This document shows, piece by piece, positions 32,995-44,394 of a DNA stretch of 64,000 bases (position 1 is the first letter of the stretch; each line of letters opens with the position of its first letter). A program made the position numbers and the translations under genes. This stretch comes from Psococerastis gibbosa (Eukaryota; Arthropoda; Insecta; Psocodea; Psocidae), in the NCBI GenBank assembly GCA_963971405.1, contig OZ020487.1, forward strand, positions 22,243,371 through 22,307,370. Direction: 5' to 3'. The notes beneath the pieces are model-generated. The model saw only the letters and a program-made list of their open reading frames with translations. It ran no database searches and had not been told where the DNA came from.

Positions 32995-33295
32995 TAGGCG
33001 CGGTTTCTACCGACCTCTAAGTGCAAAATACACATACGGTGACGTGGTAGCAGATATCATTAATAAAGGCGGGGTTTCCACCGACATTGCAGAATGCAAA
33101 TGACATTGACGGAAATTTTTGTTTTACCCTATGCCATAGTTAAAATTGATCAATGATCATAGAGTAAAATCACAAACAAACAAACAAACTAAAATTAAAA
33201 AATGGCGTAATGGGATATGTTAAGTACAAACATTTTAATAGATTTCTATCAAAAGAAAAATTCAAATTTCCGTCAATTTCATTTGCATTCTGCAA
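32995..33295. mobile_element. Composite M1 foldback, truncated on the right
   Basis: Outer arm AGGCGCGGTTTCTACCGACC, AAGTGCAAAATACACATACGG and GACGTGGTAGCAGATATC as in the copy at 12780, with the nested core (TTGACGGAAATT, TATGGGATATGTTAAGTAC). It stops in TTTGCATTCTGCA, so both right arms are missing. Confidence 0.8.
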
Positions 33296-34020
33296 CACCG
33301 ATCCAATCGTCACAATTGATAGGTATTTAATTGGCGTCCGAGTGTCTTATACCAACTATTTTTATACAAATCAATTCTGACGTTGATGGCCAATCGGGGC
33401 TAGTGACGGCATGTATCAAAATGTCGAGAAATATTTCTTCAAATGCCTAAAATTTCTTTTCAGATATTTTTTCTAGCTCTACAATAAATGTTTGCTGTCA
33501 CAATTCGACTTTGTACCCAAAACGAGTAGTGTTAATGAGGGGACTCTAATTGGGCCTAAAATATTTAACACCATCTACTTTCAACGGAGGAGAAAAATAC
33601 AACATTCGCTGCAAACCAATCCCTAGATTGCAACTCAAGAAGAAGACTTTCAACTAGTTCCTTTGCTCTGGCTTGCAGTACAGGAAATATTGTAGACGTA
33701 TTCAAAGTTACAATGAATTAGAGGGAAGTAGACCTACAATTCGGTAAATGATGTGTCAAAACGCCCAACAACTTTTCTTCTTGTGACAAGGCAAACTTTT
33801 CTAGCTGTCAAGAAAATTTGAAAAATTGCCCGTCACAATCCAAAATTATTACACCCTTGAAAACACAACTGCACGTTGAGTGTACCAAGAAAATTTGATT
33901 TATTTCTCATTATTATATACTGTATTTATTATTATTACATACTGCAACCTACAGTATATTTCGTGACCTTTTTGGTGAGACGATTGTTTTCCCATCACTA
34001 ACAAGTAACATTTAAAATGT
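33296..34020. other. Intron of dpr gene B, nothing recognised
   Basis: Includes a repeated TTATTATTACATACTG stretch near 33910-33950 but no gene. Confidence 0.35.
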
Positions 34021-34029
34021 TATGACCGA

Positions 34030-34112
34030 AATTAGAGGATATAGAAAAAACTTGACTTGGCTGGATTCGAACCCAATGCGTCGTCTTAACCACTGGACCA
34101 CAAGTCATATAA
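34030..34112 (-). mobile_element. tRNA-like SINE fragment
   Basis: The - strand reads ACTTGTGGTCCAGTGGTTAAGACG (A-box like), then GGGTTCGAATCCAGCCAAGTC (B-box), followed by TTTTTTCTATATCCTCTAATTTC. The same head-to-tail blocks are mirrored at 56630-56770. No cloverleaf acceptor stem, hence a SINE, not a tRNA gene. Confidence 0.55.
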
Positions 34113-34194
34113 TATACCATATATTATACTCGGGGGCGGATTTGACTTTGTGCAGATATTGGCACTGCTCTTGTCGCGGACATTAATAATTATT

Positions 34195-35100
34195 GCTAGG
34201 TATAATGCCCCCCCCCCACTATTTTCTTTTTTAAATATATACCGGTAATCAAAATAACCTACTTTGTTATCCTTAAATGATAACGAAACAGAACTGCGCG
34301 CCTAAATTTGAAAAAATGAGCTGATCATTATTTTAATAAGTTTTACATAATATGCACAAAAAATGTCTTTAATGTACGCGCGCGCGGATTTCCCTCAGTT
34401 GCCTACTGGTAAATCCGCCATTTATTAATACTGCAATATATTAAAATGTTATAGTACTCGCATCATAAACCAAGCTTTTGATTACCTTATTTTATTATTA
34501 TAGATTTTATTATGTTATTATTCCTATGGTAATAATTAATATTTGAGCTGAACGCGATATCGCAGTTAGGTACAAATGTACGATAAGTAGACGTAAAAAA
34601 AGGTTTTTATATCTTCTCCCAAACGTAATAACATTAAGTTAGTTAAAACTCTCCTTTAAAAGAGCTTCCCCGAAATAAAGCAAATAAGGCTCATTTAGGG
34701 AAACGCCATTTCCGTTTATTTCGGTTATTATATTTTTCTTCTTCTTGTACAAGAGAAACAGTAATTGAGACTTTATATTTGTATTTTTCCCCCAAGAGGG
34801 GTTTATTATTACGGGTTTTATTTAGAAGCCGCTCTTTGAAGAGTTCCTCTGTCGCTGTTAAAAAATTTAATAGTTTTAAGCTTTTCTTCCTGTAGTACCT
34901 AGTATACATATACAGTAGTACGTGCTAAAGAATTTTTCAGAATTTAATGTGGCGTAAAGTTACTGGATTGTGATTGCGAGTGATGTTATTTCTTCTGCTT
35001 CTGTACATCATTTCATGTCAAATTGCCCAAAGGGTTTGTGTAAAAAATTTGTAGGGTACATCTAGATTCTAGATTGAAGTCATAATTCATCATTTTCAAA
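34195..35100. other. Intron of dpr gene B, nothing recognised
   Basis: A C run at 34208, a GCGCGCGC tract at 34378-34386 and AT-rich sequence. A 72-codon - strand frame at 34691-34909 is lysine-rich low-complexity and rejected. Confidence 0.35.
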
Positions 35101-35101
35101 C

Positions 35102-35595
35102 TTAACAGTGTACAGGAAATTGGAAGCCCGAAATTTAATACTTTTTATTTTTTATTTAATTAACTAAGCAAGTTATTAAAGATCTGGCTCATTTAAGTTG
35201 CAGAAGACTACTTCATGCATCATATAATAAGGTATTTTTAATTTTCGAAATTGTAGTTTTTTCATAGTACCTAATATACGCGAAAAGTTATTGTTTGTAA
35301 ATTATTATCGTGTTTATGAAAAAGGCAGCAGATTGGACAGCGGCTGCTGAGGATCGGCAAAGATGGAGGGAAATCGTCAGAGCGGCCAAAAGTCCCCCTG
35401 GGCTGATCGCGCCTAATTAAGTCAAGTCAAGTTTATGAAAAAACTACAATTTCGAAAATTAAAAATATCTTATTAAATGATGTCTTCTACAACTTAAATG
35501 AGCCAAATCTTCAATAACTTCCTCAGTTAATAAAATAAAAAATAAAAAGTATTACATTTCGGGCTGCTAATTTCTTACGGGCTGTACACTCTTAA
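35102..35595. mobile_element. Foldback element, family M2, with nested LINE tail
   Basis: Left arm GTGTACAGGAAATTGGAAGCCCGAAATTTAATAC and GCTCATTTAAGTTGCAGAAGACTACTTCATGCATC, mirrored at the right. Near its centre a 107-bp LINE fragment is inserted (35324-35430). The right end stops 23 bp from the splice donor of the gene B microexon. Confidence 0.85.
35324..35430 (+). mobile_element. 107-bp LINE 3' end with 12-bp target duplication
   Basis: Flanked by GTTTATGAAAAA at 35312-35323 and 35431-35442. The insert reads ADWTAAAEDRQRWREIVRAAKSPPGLIAPN then TAA in one frame, the last codons of a LINE reverse transcriptase ORF (compare NREEWRSVVEQAKAHQGL at 48296). The 3' end is AAGTCAAGTCAA, a short repeat tail in place of poly(A). 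An extremely 5'-truncated insertion. Confidence 0.85.
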
Positions 35596-35618
35596 TGCGA
35601 GCATAAGAAAATTCTTAC

Positions 35619-35696
35619 CTGAGTGAGACATGTCTCTGACGACCTCATCCACTGAGTTTGTGTCAAAACCAAATGGCGAATCCCCCAGATTTTCGT
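35619..35696 (-). CDS. dpr: dpr gene B, 78-bp linker microexon
   Basis: On the - strand GAATTACAG/ACGAAAATC opens and CACTCAG/gtaagaat closes a 78-bp exon. The flanking Ig1 and Ig2 exons require phase 1. In that phase it is open, DENLGDSPFGFDTNSVDEVV then RDMSHS, and keeps the frame into GATTKILGQ. A branch-point-like TACTGAT lies about 20 bp before the acceptor. The flanking exons also fit together without it, so inclusion may be alternative. It occupies the same place as the 60-bp exon in gene A but the peptide differs, being acidic here and basic there. Confidence 0.65.
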
Positions 35697-35741
35697 CTGT
35701 AATTCATATCAGTAATATTAATAATAGGTTGAAGGGTCTTA

Positions 35742-35908
35742 TAGAGTTCTATATATGAGAGATGGGGCATGTGTGCCCGCCAAAATTATTTTTTGAATCC
35801 TGCTACGTCTTTTCAAATGCTGGCCCAATGAGACGTGGCACGTACCCTCAGAAATTCAAAAATATATTTTCGGTGGGAAGCTTCCCATCTCTCTTATATA
35901 GAATTCTA
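35742..35908. mobile_element. Foldback element, family M4
   Basis: TAGAGTTCTATATATGAGAGATGGGGCA is mirrored by CCCATCTCTCTTATATAGAATTCTA. The middle (CCGCCAAAATTATTTTTTGAATCC, GAGACGTGGCACGTACC) is shared with 17026 and 50028. Confidence 0.75.
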
Positions 35909-36107
35909 GGGTCGTCCAGATACCTTCCTTCCGGAGAATAATTAAAATGAACCAATGCTTTAGAATAGAGAAAATTACATCAGCTGAGGAAGAGAAAACT
36001 ATTCATTAAATCTTCAATATTAACCCCATCTGCTCAAGTGAAAAGTGAAACTTCAAATCCACCCCTGATTGAAAAATTCAAATGTAGCCTATGTATGTAT
36101 ATATTGT

Positions 36108-36325
36108 ATGTCAGGACATGTACAGTAGTGACCGGTACAGGCGCCAACTATCACCTGAAAGGTTGTTGGTTCGAGTCCTACACTAGTTACATTTTCTGGC
36201 CATGCTTTGGAAGGCATGTAAAGCAGGCGGTCCCGGGCCTTCCTAGTTGGGTGTAAGAGAGGGCTTTATAGCCCCAACTCCGCTAGGTTGGCTTAGTAAT
36301 AGAACAAAAAGTCAATATTTATTTA
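36108..36325 (+). mobile_element. SINE-A copy
   Basis: ATGTCAGGACATGTACAGTAGTG head, B-box GGTTCGAGTCC, a hairpin body (GGCATGTAAAGCAGGCGGTCCCGGG, AGGGCTTTATAGCCCC) and the tail TAATAGAACAAAAAGTCAATATTTATTTA. Inserted in the dpr gene B intron in sense with the + strand. Confidence 0.85.
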
Positions 36326-36668
36326 CTATTGTTGCTAACAGTTGTGCAGATGCACGTAACGCAAGGGCGCGTTCGCAATACCGGTTATTTTACTTTAAAG
36401 ATTAAACGTACCTGATAGCCTGACATCTCGGTCACATGTGCTTAATACTTGGCAACAACAAGCAAAACTCGTCGAATTTTACCTCTCGAGCAGTTGTTTC
36501 ATGTGAAATGAATTTCAATTTGTTTGTTTTTAGTGTACCGTAAGTTTTGGTATAAATTAAAAACATTAGGAAAAACTAATATTTCAGAACACCCTAATAT
36601 TATTGTTTCATTGTTCATTCCCACTCCAGTATTAGTTGAAGTACAGCAAAAAATGAAATATTTAAAAA

Positions 36669-36831
36669 TATTGACATCTTGTTCTATTACTAAGCCAGCC
36701 TAGCGGAGTTAGGGCTGTAAAGCCCTCCCTTACACTCAACTAGAAAGACGCGGGACCTCTTACTTTACATGTCCTCCAAAGCATGGCCTGAAAATGTAGC
36801 AAGTGTGGGACTCGAACCAACAACCTTTATT
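36669..36831 (-). mobile_element. SINE-A copy, head-truncated
   Basis: On the + strand it starts with the tail complement (TATTGACATCTTGTTCTATTACTAAG) and proceeds through AGGGCTGTAAAGCCCTCCC to GGGACTCGAACCAACAACCTTTA, where similarity ends. The A-box part is missing. Confidence 0.8.
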
Positions 36832-36919
36832 TGCCAGATATCCCAGTAATTTATCAGGTACCTTTATTCTTAATGTAAAATTATTGAACGTATCGCGAAC
36901 GCGCCTTTAGTCAACTTAC

Positions 36920-37130
36920 CCACTTCCAGGGTGACTTTTCTATTCATTTTGGGGTCAGTGTTGACTTGGCATTCGTACGTGCCAGAGTCAGACGGCTGAC
37001 TGTTCCTCAGCCTCAGGCCCCAGTTGGGAGAAGCATTGCCATTATTGGCGGATGAAAACCTGTGATCATTGGTGAAAGTAATCTGACCAGCAGTGATAAT
37101 GTGCAGATCTTTCGTCCTGATCCATGACAC
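36920..37130 (-). CDS. dpr: dpr gene B, exon for second half of Ig domain 1
   Basis: A 211-bp exon on the - strand between TGATTTTAG and GTGG/gtaagt (phase 0 to 1), the same length and phases as in gene A. It reads VSWIRTKDLHIITAGQITFT, NDHRFSS, then SGTYECQVNTDPKMNRKV. VSWIRxKDLHIIT and YECQVNTDPK identify a Dpr Ig1. The first half of Ig1 and the signal peptide must be upstream, at coordinates above 37130; I could not find them in the remaining 27 kb. Confidence 0.92.
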
Positions 37131-39190
37131 CTAAAATCAATGGTCCAAACCTTAATCCCTTTCAAAACAGTCACTCCATACTGAATTCGAGACTGTCAAC
37201 ATTTCATTTTTGTTGTCTTAACTGTGGACGTGAAGTCCATCAGATACGGCAATAAGCCTCCAACTCTATTAATTTTAAGCCTCTTTTCCTTGGAGACACT
37301 GGTATAAAATTATATTCTTATATAAGCTTCCATTCGCAAAAACCATTGCTTTTCGTTGCCTTGGGTATTTTAGGTCGACCACTTTATTACTGGGCTAATT
37401 AAATTAAATATAAGGGGAGTTTAAAATAAAACCCAATAAAGAAAAAGAAACATGGCAGTTCCGACATTTTCATTTGTGGGGAAATCTCCCCCTGCCTTGC
37501 CCTCTGCTCACACAACAATACAACTTGTTACCAAAGAAAACTAAGCGACATCGCTTTCAACATCTCGCAACACTCCGAAAAATGCAAATAAAGAGCTCGG
37601 AAGTACGAAAAAGAAATTTTGAGGCGATGGCAGCAAAACTGCGCAAGTTTTGCAATTATTTTTTAAACTTCGTTGTTTTTTACTTGTTTGAATTGAAAGT
37701 TTCTGAGGTTACGCCTACTGTTGTGTTTTCTCAGGCATTTTTTTTATAAGCTTACGAGGTCTTTTTAACTTGACTTACAATAGGTACGTACCTACAGTAT
37801 ATAAAGTATATATACCTATACAACTTATACGGACGAACAAGAAAATAAGGTATGGGTAAATTGGGACAAAACCTCACTCTTATATACAATTTATATTGAA
37901 GCTTGCATGGAAATTTGGAATTTGCCTTCAAATCTAATAACGACGTTTTGTCCCGATTTACCCATGCGTCCCTATTTACCCATTTTACGATTAAAAACGA
38001 ATCTTCGCATGACAGGTTAGCAGGGAGGGGAAATTCTCACGGGGGTTGGTAGATAATAGAGGGCACCTAATTAGACATAACCCTTTACATATACGCTATT
38101 CCCACTATTTTCTTGATTATTTATTTATTTCACATTTCACATTTTCTCTACGTTATCATCAATGGTTCTGCGTAAAAAAAATGAAATTGTGTTTAATTTT
38201 TTTCTAATTGTGTAAAACCAAAACCTCAGGTAATTTATTTCCCCAATTGAATGCCCAAGACCCAGAGTCGCTAAAGAGAAATCTCCAAGTGCGAAATTTC
38301 ATTCAATCTCTAGAGATGTATCCCGGTATTATTTTGGATTTCTGAACATAATAAACATTGTTGGATAAAAAATGGAAAGGAGGGAGACACGGCCGTGACA
38401 AATGACGCTCCCTAAAGCTGCAGGAAAAATGATGACTAAAGGAATGCTTTATTTCGTGACAGCGAAAGCTTTGATTTAAAGCTCGCGGCCGTCCTGTGTA
38501 AGGACCTTACACCAAACGACCTTTTCACGTATTTTCAGGCTTTGCCTTGCTTGTAAATTCCGAATACAATACAATACTGTCGTGTGTTTCATTAGTTAAA
38601 AAATATTGTTGATTCCCTAGGCTACCGTATGCGGTCCCCAGTGGTCTTTAATGGCGGCTTCAACCATGTTGCAGAGTAATCTTACCTGCGGGTAAAAACT
38701 ACTGATAGGTAAGCTTGGGTCTTGCCGACATTCTGTCATCTGTCCATCAGTCCTTACAGTATTTCCAATGAAAACATATGATCTAAACTGGTGAGTTTCT
38801 TATTAATTAAATTCCCCCCCCCCCCAATTACACACTTAAATATTGGAACAATATTTGATCCAATAAATATGGGTCCTTCAAAACTCTAATACCTAAATTC
38901 AGATTCAAATCGTATACATCAACATAAACATTCCAAATATTTCTTCGATCGAATAAATATTGGGCCGAATAAATATTCGAGTGTGTAATCAGGGCCATCA
39001 AAACGAAACTGATTTTTAATTCATTTCTATTTTAACACATCTAATAAATTAAAAAATAATTTATAAATTAAAAATAATTAATATGTTTATAAAATGTCAT
39101 AATTTTAATTATACATTTATTTGGAAATAAAAATAAATATAGCCTCAATTTCCAGAAGTATCAGAAGTTAATGTTGCAACTTTCGACAAC
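37131..39190. other. 5' side of dpr gene B, no exon recognised
   Basis: AT-rich. A 91-codon frame at 37474-37749 has no similarity to known families. A duplicated theme about TTTGTCCCGATTTACCC near 37860-37980 is a short inverted pair. A C run is at 38815-38825. Confidence 0.35.
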
Positions 39191-39194
39191 CTGT

Positions 39195-39360
39195 GGGGCA
39201 TTTAGCCGGAACGATTACTCCTGCTAAGGCAATTATTTTTTATCTTAACCTGGGATTAAAAATGTAAACAAGATCATTTTAGAATGGGAAGTTCATTTTT
39301 AACCCCAAGAATTGGCTGAACGGCATAATATAGTCCCGCTGGTGGGAATTATCCTAAGTC
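39195..39360. repeat. M3-related repeat, decayed
   Basis: TCTTAACCTGGGATTAAAAATGTAAAC, CATTTTAGAATGGGAAGTTC and TTTTTAACCCCAAGAATTGGCTGAAC recur at 52745-52860 and, more distantly, at 53560-53640. Confidence 0.6.
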
Positions 39361-41084
39361 TAGCTTGCCTGCTGAAAATAAGTCCGACAGAAACATTCGC
39401 AGTGCTGAGGCATAACCTGGGACAATAAAGTTTGAATACCTTGTATGTTAAGTGTTAAATGTTTTAAATATATTTTTTTTTCATGAAGTTCTGATTTAAT
39501 TAGAAAAAACTACATACTGTAGATGGGCGGATAGAGGCATCATTCCTTTATAGAATTTCAGAAACTGCTTTCCTATCACGTTGAGATATATACCATATTT
39601 CTTCAGGGAGATGATCCTCTCACGTAAAGATAAATCTATCTTCATTCCTTTCGCCATTTCATTGAAACTATAATTTTTTTGATGTATAATTTTGTATATC
39701 CCCCTTGTGGAAAAATCGAGAAGTTGATACTTGTTCTAAGAATGTACTGAGTATAAAAAGAAAGAATTACGGACTTTTTACAGCTTTTTGCAAGCCAGTA
39801 TGCCTAATTTTAATTTGAAAGCAATCGCTATAGTATGCTCTTTTAATTTAGAAGCCTAAGCAAAATCAAGGCAAAGCTGCGGAAATTCATAAACGAGTAA
39901 ATTAATTCTGAAAGCATCGGGAGTATTCTTCAGGCTTCAAGTATAAGAAAACATCGTGAGCGTCGATCGCACTTTACTACTTAAAATTTATTATAACCAT
40001 CCAATAGGCCAAGTTTTGTATTTTATTCCGAATAACTAGCTGTTGTTTATCGTTATTTAAGTTTTAAAGTGCAAAACTTGAGTCAAGAGTTTTCAGAAGT
40101 AATAAAATTAAAGAAATGTCACCTTAAGAGAGTTTGGAAACTTTTAAGCAAACAATGTTAATTTCTTCATGCTCACTCACTATACTGTACATAGTGTGTA
40201 ACATACAATATAACAATGGTCTGCAGTCGTAGTCAAAAAAATCAAAATGTATTTAATTCCATCTCAAGAGTACAAGAAACAAATGAACAATTCCCAACCC
40301 CAAATGTTCCTAAGAATGTGCTTGGGGAGGAAGATACCATGCTAGACTAAATTATAACAATGACATGTGTGCCTCAAAAGGCTAGCTATGCTATTGAAAA
40401 AAGGAGAAGATATATTAATACAAATGGATAAATAGTTAATAAAAAGATTACATGATATATATTTTCTGATATTTGGATTTGAGTGAATTGATTAGCATCG
40501 GAAAAGGAACATTGCTGCTTTGTATTGGGGTGAGTGGGAGGTGAGAGCTTTAGTAATAAATGGAAGTCTGATCTGAGGATTTCTTGTGGGGTAGTTATGT
40601 AACGACTGATGTTGGTCTACTCTTATTTTAAGATCATATACTGCTTTGAGTATACTTGCTTACTTACCAACGCTATTAAGGATTGTCCGGGAATCAGTGT
40701 GAATTATCCTAAAGAACCCCCAATGATTGTATTAATTGGCTTGCGGGAATAAATGCGGCATAAGAAACAAATATTTAAATTAGAAATGGTTTGGCAAGTG
40801 AGATTAATTACTTTTCATAGTTGCAAATGCTAGAAGTAGGCGGAACATATTTCTTGGCTCTATTGGACCAACGTGACAAACAGTTGTATGCACTGGAGTG
40901 GGTTAGTTTTAATATTAAAATATTAAATAATTCTATAGGTAGTTATCCTTTTCCGATGGAGCTATGCCTTATTACTAGTATAATATGCCTGTTGGTACAT
41001 ATATGGCATAAACGAGTATATTTATTTTTTATTCTGTGCAGCACCGTTCACACCCGATTGAAATACCAACAATATTTAACAGAC
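39361..41084. other. No gene or repeat recognised
   Basis: AT-rich sequence. The 125-codon frame at 40821-41198 runs into the M3 element and lacks similarity. Confidence 0.35.
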
Positions 41085-41585
41085 CTGCAGGCTGATCATG
41101 GCGATTATAATACCGGAGTTAATATAATACCATGTCACGTGATGGTGGTGTTGTTTAAAATAAATGAACAGCAAATTTCAGAACTTTTTAAATTGTGATG
41201 CTGGCAATACTAAAGAACTGAAATGACGCGACACTGCCGTAGCAAATATAAATACCCTAGGAACTATAAACACATACCTATAGCCCTAGAAATAAACAAG
41301 TTTTAATTTTTAATTAATATATTAAGAATTATAAATAATTTATCTAAATCTAAAGCAGAAAAAAATTAAGAAACTCACCAAAAATATAGCCGAAGATCAT
41401 CCAGTTGTTTAAATAGACACAATTTGAATTTTCCGCTCTTAGCACTCTTGCGACGAATACCAACATCAAAAATTAAAAAATTCTGAAATTTACTGTTCAT
41501 TTATTTTAAACAATTGAATTAATACCATCACGTGACATGGTATTATATTAACCCCGGTATTAAAATCGCCATGATCAGGCTGCAG
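41085..41585. mobile_element. Foldback element, family M3
   Basis: Arms CTGCAGGCTGATCATGGCGATTATAATACCGG, GTTAATATAATACCATGTCACGTGATGG, mirrored at the right. The interior holds ACTCACCAAAAATATAGCCGA and AATTTGAATTTTCCGC as in 4190 and 52319. The tips are shared with the foldback at 53511. Confidence 0.8.
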
Positions 41586-42417
41586 CTGGAAAATTAGATA
41601 CCGTAGTGAAAAGTAGACAAAATTAGCGTTCCAACAAAATGTAGGCCTATTGCGGACATGGTGAGTAAACAACTACCGTAAACCTAGGCTACACGTAACA
41701 CCCCTGCCGGTACTCACATCATTATTGTTTTTAATTTAATATTTCAATTATTGATTAGATTATACAATAAAAAAATAGGCCTGCAGAAAGAAATTTATTC
41801 ATAAACAACAGAATAACAGGAAGCATTTTATAACCGTGCATTCGGTCAATAATAACACAACAAAGTAAAAAGGCTCGAGGTGAAAAAAAATGGTTGGGAT
41901 CGCTGAGACTGTAAATTTGGCCGGGATGTTTATGTGCGGAATTATTTGAACCCTTGCGGTGATGCGGTTCAATTCACGTGGCGTAATTTGATGAAATATT
42001 AGTTTTCATTTCTGATTGGATCATCCGTTTGTAAAACACAACGCTGTTCAATCGTGCGATTTTATCGCTTTCACTAAATTCATGGCAGCCAACCTGGATT
42101 TGTACCCCTTCCGGCCTCATTTCGCCTTAACATGTGGTTTATTTTATTCGATTCAGAAGGATATTAATTAGATTCATGCTGATTTTTTTCAATAAGTTTT
42201 TGTAGTGTTTATGTCTGTATCTAGTCTGCTAGTTAACTAGTGTTGTCTGATGTATACTTACACCTCCCATAGAGGCCACTTCACGTATGTGCCTTTTTTT
42301 ACCATGTTATCTTCAAACCGTTGCGTTGTGCCTCTCTTCGGGGCCAAGTCTCCGGAAGTAAACCCTTCCAAGCCCGTTGGGGTAAAGACGGCAGGAAGCT
42401 CTGAATCGTGATGGCTT

Positions 42418-42689
42418 TAAGAGTGTAGCTACATCCCGTAGGAAATCGGCAGTCCAAAATTTAATACTTTTTATTTTTTATTGACCTATCTAAGCAAGTT
42501 ATTAAATATTTTTCTTATTTAAGTTGTAGAAGACAACGACAATTAAAAATACCTTATTATATGATGCATGAAGTAGTTTTCTACAACTTAAATGAGCCAA
42601 ATCTTTAATAACTTGATTAGTTTATTAAATAAAAAATAAAAAGTATTAAATTTCGGGCTGCCAATTTCCTACGGGCTGTACACTCTTAA
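42418..42689. mobile_element. Foldback element, family M2
   Basis: TAAGAGTGTAGCTACATCCCGTAGGAAATCGGCAG to CTGCCAATTTCCTACGGGCTGTACACTCTTA, with AGTTGTAGAAGAC / GTTTTCTACAACTTAAATGAG arms. Its loop is shorter than in the copy at 35102. Confidence 0.85.
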
Positions 42690-43130
42690 GACCAGATACA
42701 AGTGATTGTTCTAGGACCATAGTGGCTTATCCCACGAATTTCCACTTTTCCATATGGTTACGTGGGGGATGACTTGCAAAGGGGTTTCTGCCATTACCAT
42801 TGAACCATGCCTGTCAACGACCACATCGGTTTTCGGGCATTATTGGTATTATTTCTGAATGAATTTCTAGTCATTGGCAAACTGATTCACTCCATGTTGT
42901 CAACCCACCCCGACTACAAATGCCAATGGGCAAGTTCAAACTTGCTTGCCATTGACATTATAACAGGCGGTACATCGATTTAATAAACCACGGAAGCGAG
43001 TCAATATTTAAAATTTAACCATAATACAATGGATTTACACATAGCCGGTTTTACCATGTGGCGAGTGACAAAAAACACAGGTCCCGCGCTTTCAGGGGGC
43101 ACAATAATAAAAAAAATTAATACCGGTAAT

Positions 43131-43460
43131 TTAAATCATTTGTAAAAAAAAATGTAAAAATATTAAGTTTGAAATTCAAACGGGAATTTGTGCCTGTATA
43201 TGACGCTCAAATTAATTTTTTTTTAATTACTGAAAATAAGGACTAAATTCGTCCATGAGTACGTGGCTACATTGCTGTCAGTTTAAATTTAAATCATTTG
43301 TAAAAAAAAATGGAAAAATATTAAGTTTGAAATTCAAACGGGAATTTGTGCCTGTATATGACGCTCAAATTAATTTTTTTTTAATTACTGAAAATAAGAA
43401 CTAAATTCGTCCATGAGTACGTGGCTACATTGCTGTCAGTTTAAATTTAAATCATTTGTA
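43131..43460 (+). repeat. 158-bp tandem duplication
   Basis: TTAAATCATTTG begins at 43131, 43289 and 43447, so two full units and a start of a third. The units differ at only a few sites (for example AAATGTAAAA and AAATGGAAAA; AAGGAC and AAGAAC), so the duplication is recent. Confidence 0.92.
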
Positions 43461-43997
43461 AAAATTTATTTATTTTTACATAAGGGAAGGAGGTATAAAA
43501 ATAGTACGCGTTTGCTAGACAAATCTGTTCCTGTCTTCCACTATAGAAATTGCGGACAGATTGTGGTGGTGTGCATAAAACAGGCACATCAATAATTGAC
43601 CCTTATTTGTACACATACTGTATACTACCCAGTCGGTCCTTTTGTTTCAAAAACCAACAATGAAGTCGTAAAATGGATATACCCAAGAATAAGTGTTGTA
43701 ACTTAATTCAGAATTAATGAATACACAGGTACTGGTACAGTAAATCGAAATAACAGAAATGTGGCCCCCGGCCGTGGCGTCATATATCACATCTCACTCA
43801 TTTGTACTTGGTTCTTCTATTTATTTACTTAGACCCATTTGTTCCCTAGGGGAACAGTTAATTATTGTGTTTCTGGTAGTAATTTTAAATTAAGCCATCT
43901 TGTTAAATTATTAATTACAGCAATTATTGTTGTTACGTCCTGTGATGTTCTTCAACTGCTACGTGGGTCTGCGCCTCTCTAGTCTCCAATGTCATTT

Positions 43998-44133
43998 GGC
44001 GCATTTTCCACCGACCTCGATAGTGATAGTGATAGTGATATTGACGTGGTAGCAGACATTAAAGACAGTCTAAAAATGTCTGCTACCACGTCAATATAAC
44101 TATCACTATCGAGGTCGGTGGAATTTGCGCCTT
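43998..44133. mobile_element. Foldback MITE, family M1 (simple form)
   Basis: GGCGCATTTTCCACCGACCTCGATAGTGATAGTG and TTGACGTGGTAGCAGACATT, mirrored after a short loop. No nested core. A GATAGT triplicate occurs in the left arm only. Confidence 0.88.
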
Positions 44134-44187
44134 AGGTATTAATTGTTTCTAAAATTTTAATTTAATTTTTAATTTTAAGCTTACTTA

Positions 44188-44345
44188 AAGTTTTAGCTGC
44201 CCTAGCTCATACGACCGTAGTACAAGGTACCAAGTTAACTTATACCCGGGGTTGAAAATCTAAAGTGACGCTCTAAAATTGTTTTGTTTACATTTCTAAC
44301 CCTTGTAGTAAGTTAACATGGTACGTCGTGCTACGGCTGTTGAAA
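44188..44345. repeat. Imperfect foldback, possibly M3-related
   Basis: CGACCGTAGTACAAGGTACCAAGTTAACTTA faces TAAGTTAACATGGTACGTCGTGCTACGGCTG. The centre TTGTTTACATTTCTAACCC resembles the M3-related repeats at 52800. Confidence 0.5.
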
Positions 44346-44394
44346 ACTGTATTTACCTACGATCTCAAGTTATTGGCGCGACAGTTCGTGCGTA

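Noticed and set aside
34030-34112. Possible tRNA gene on the - strand
   Set aside because: A-box and B-box-like segments exist, but no acceptor or anticodon stem can be formed, and related segments occur as repeats. Called a SINE fragment.
40821-41198. 125-codon open frame on the + strand
   Set aside because: Its 3' third is M3 foldback sequence and the rest has no family resemblance.
13085-44133. CRISPR-like regular repeats from the many M1 inverted repeats
   Set aside because: They are dispersed palindromic elements with kilobase spacing in a eukaryotic genome, not direct repeats with spacers.
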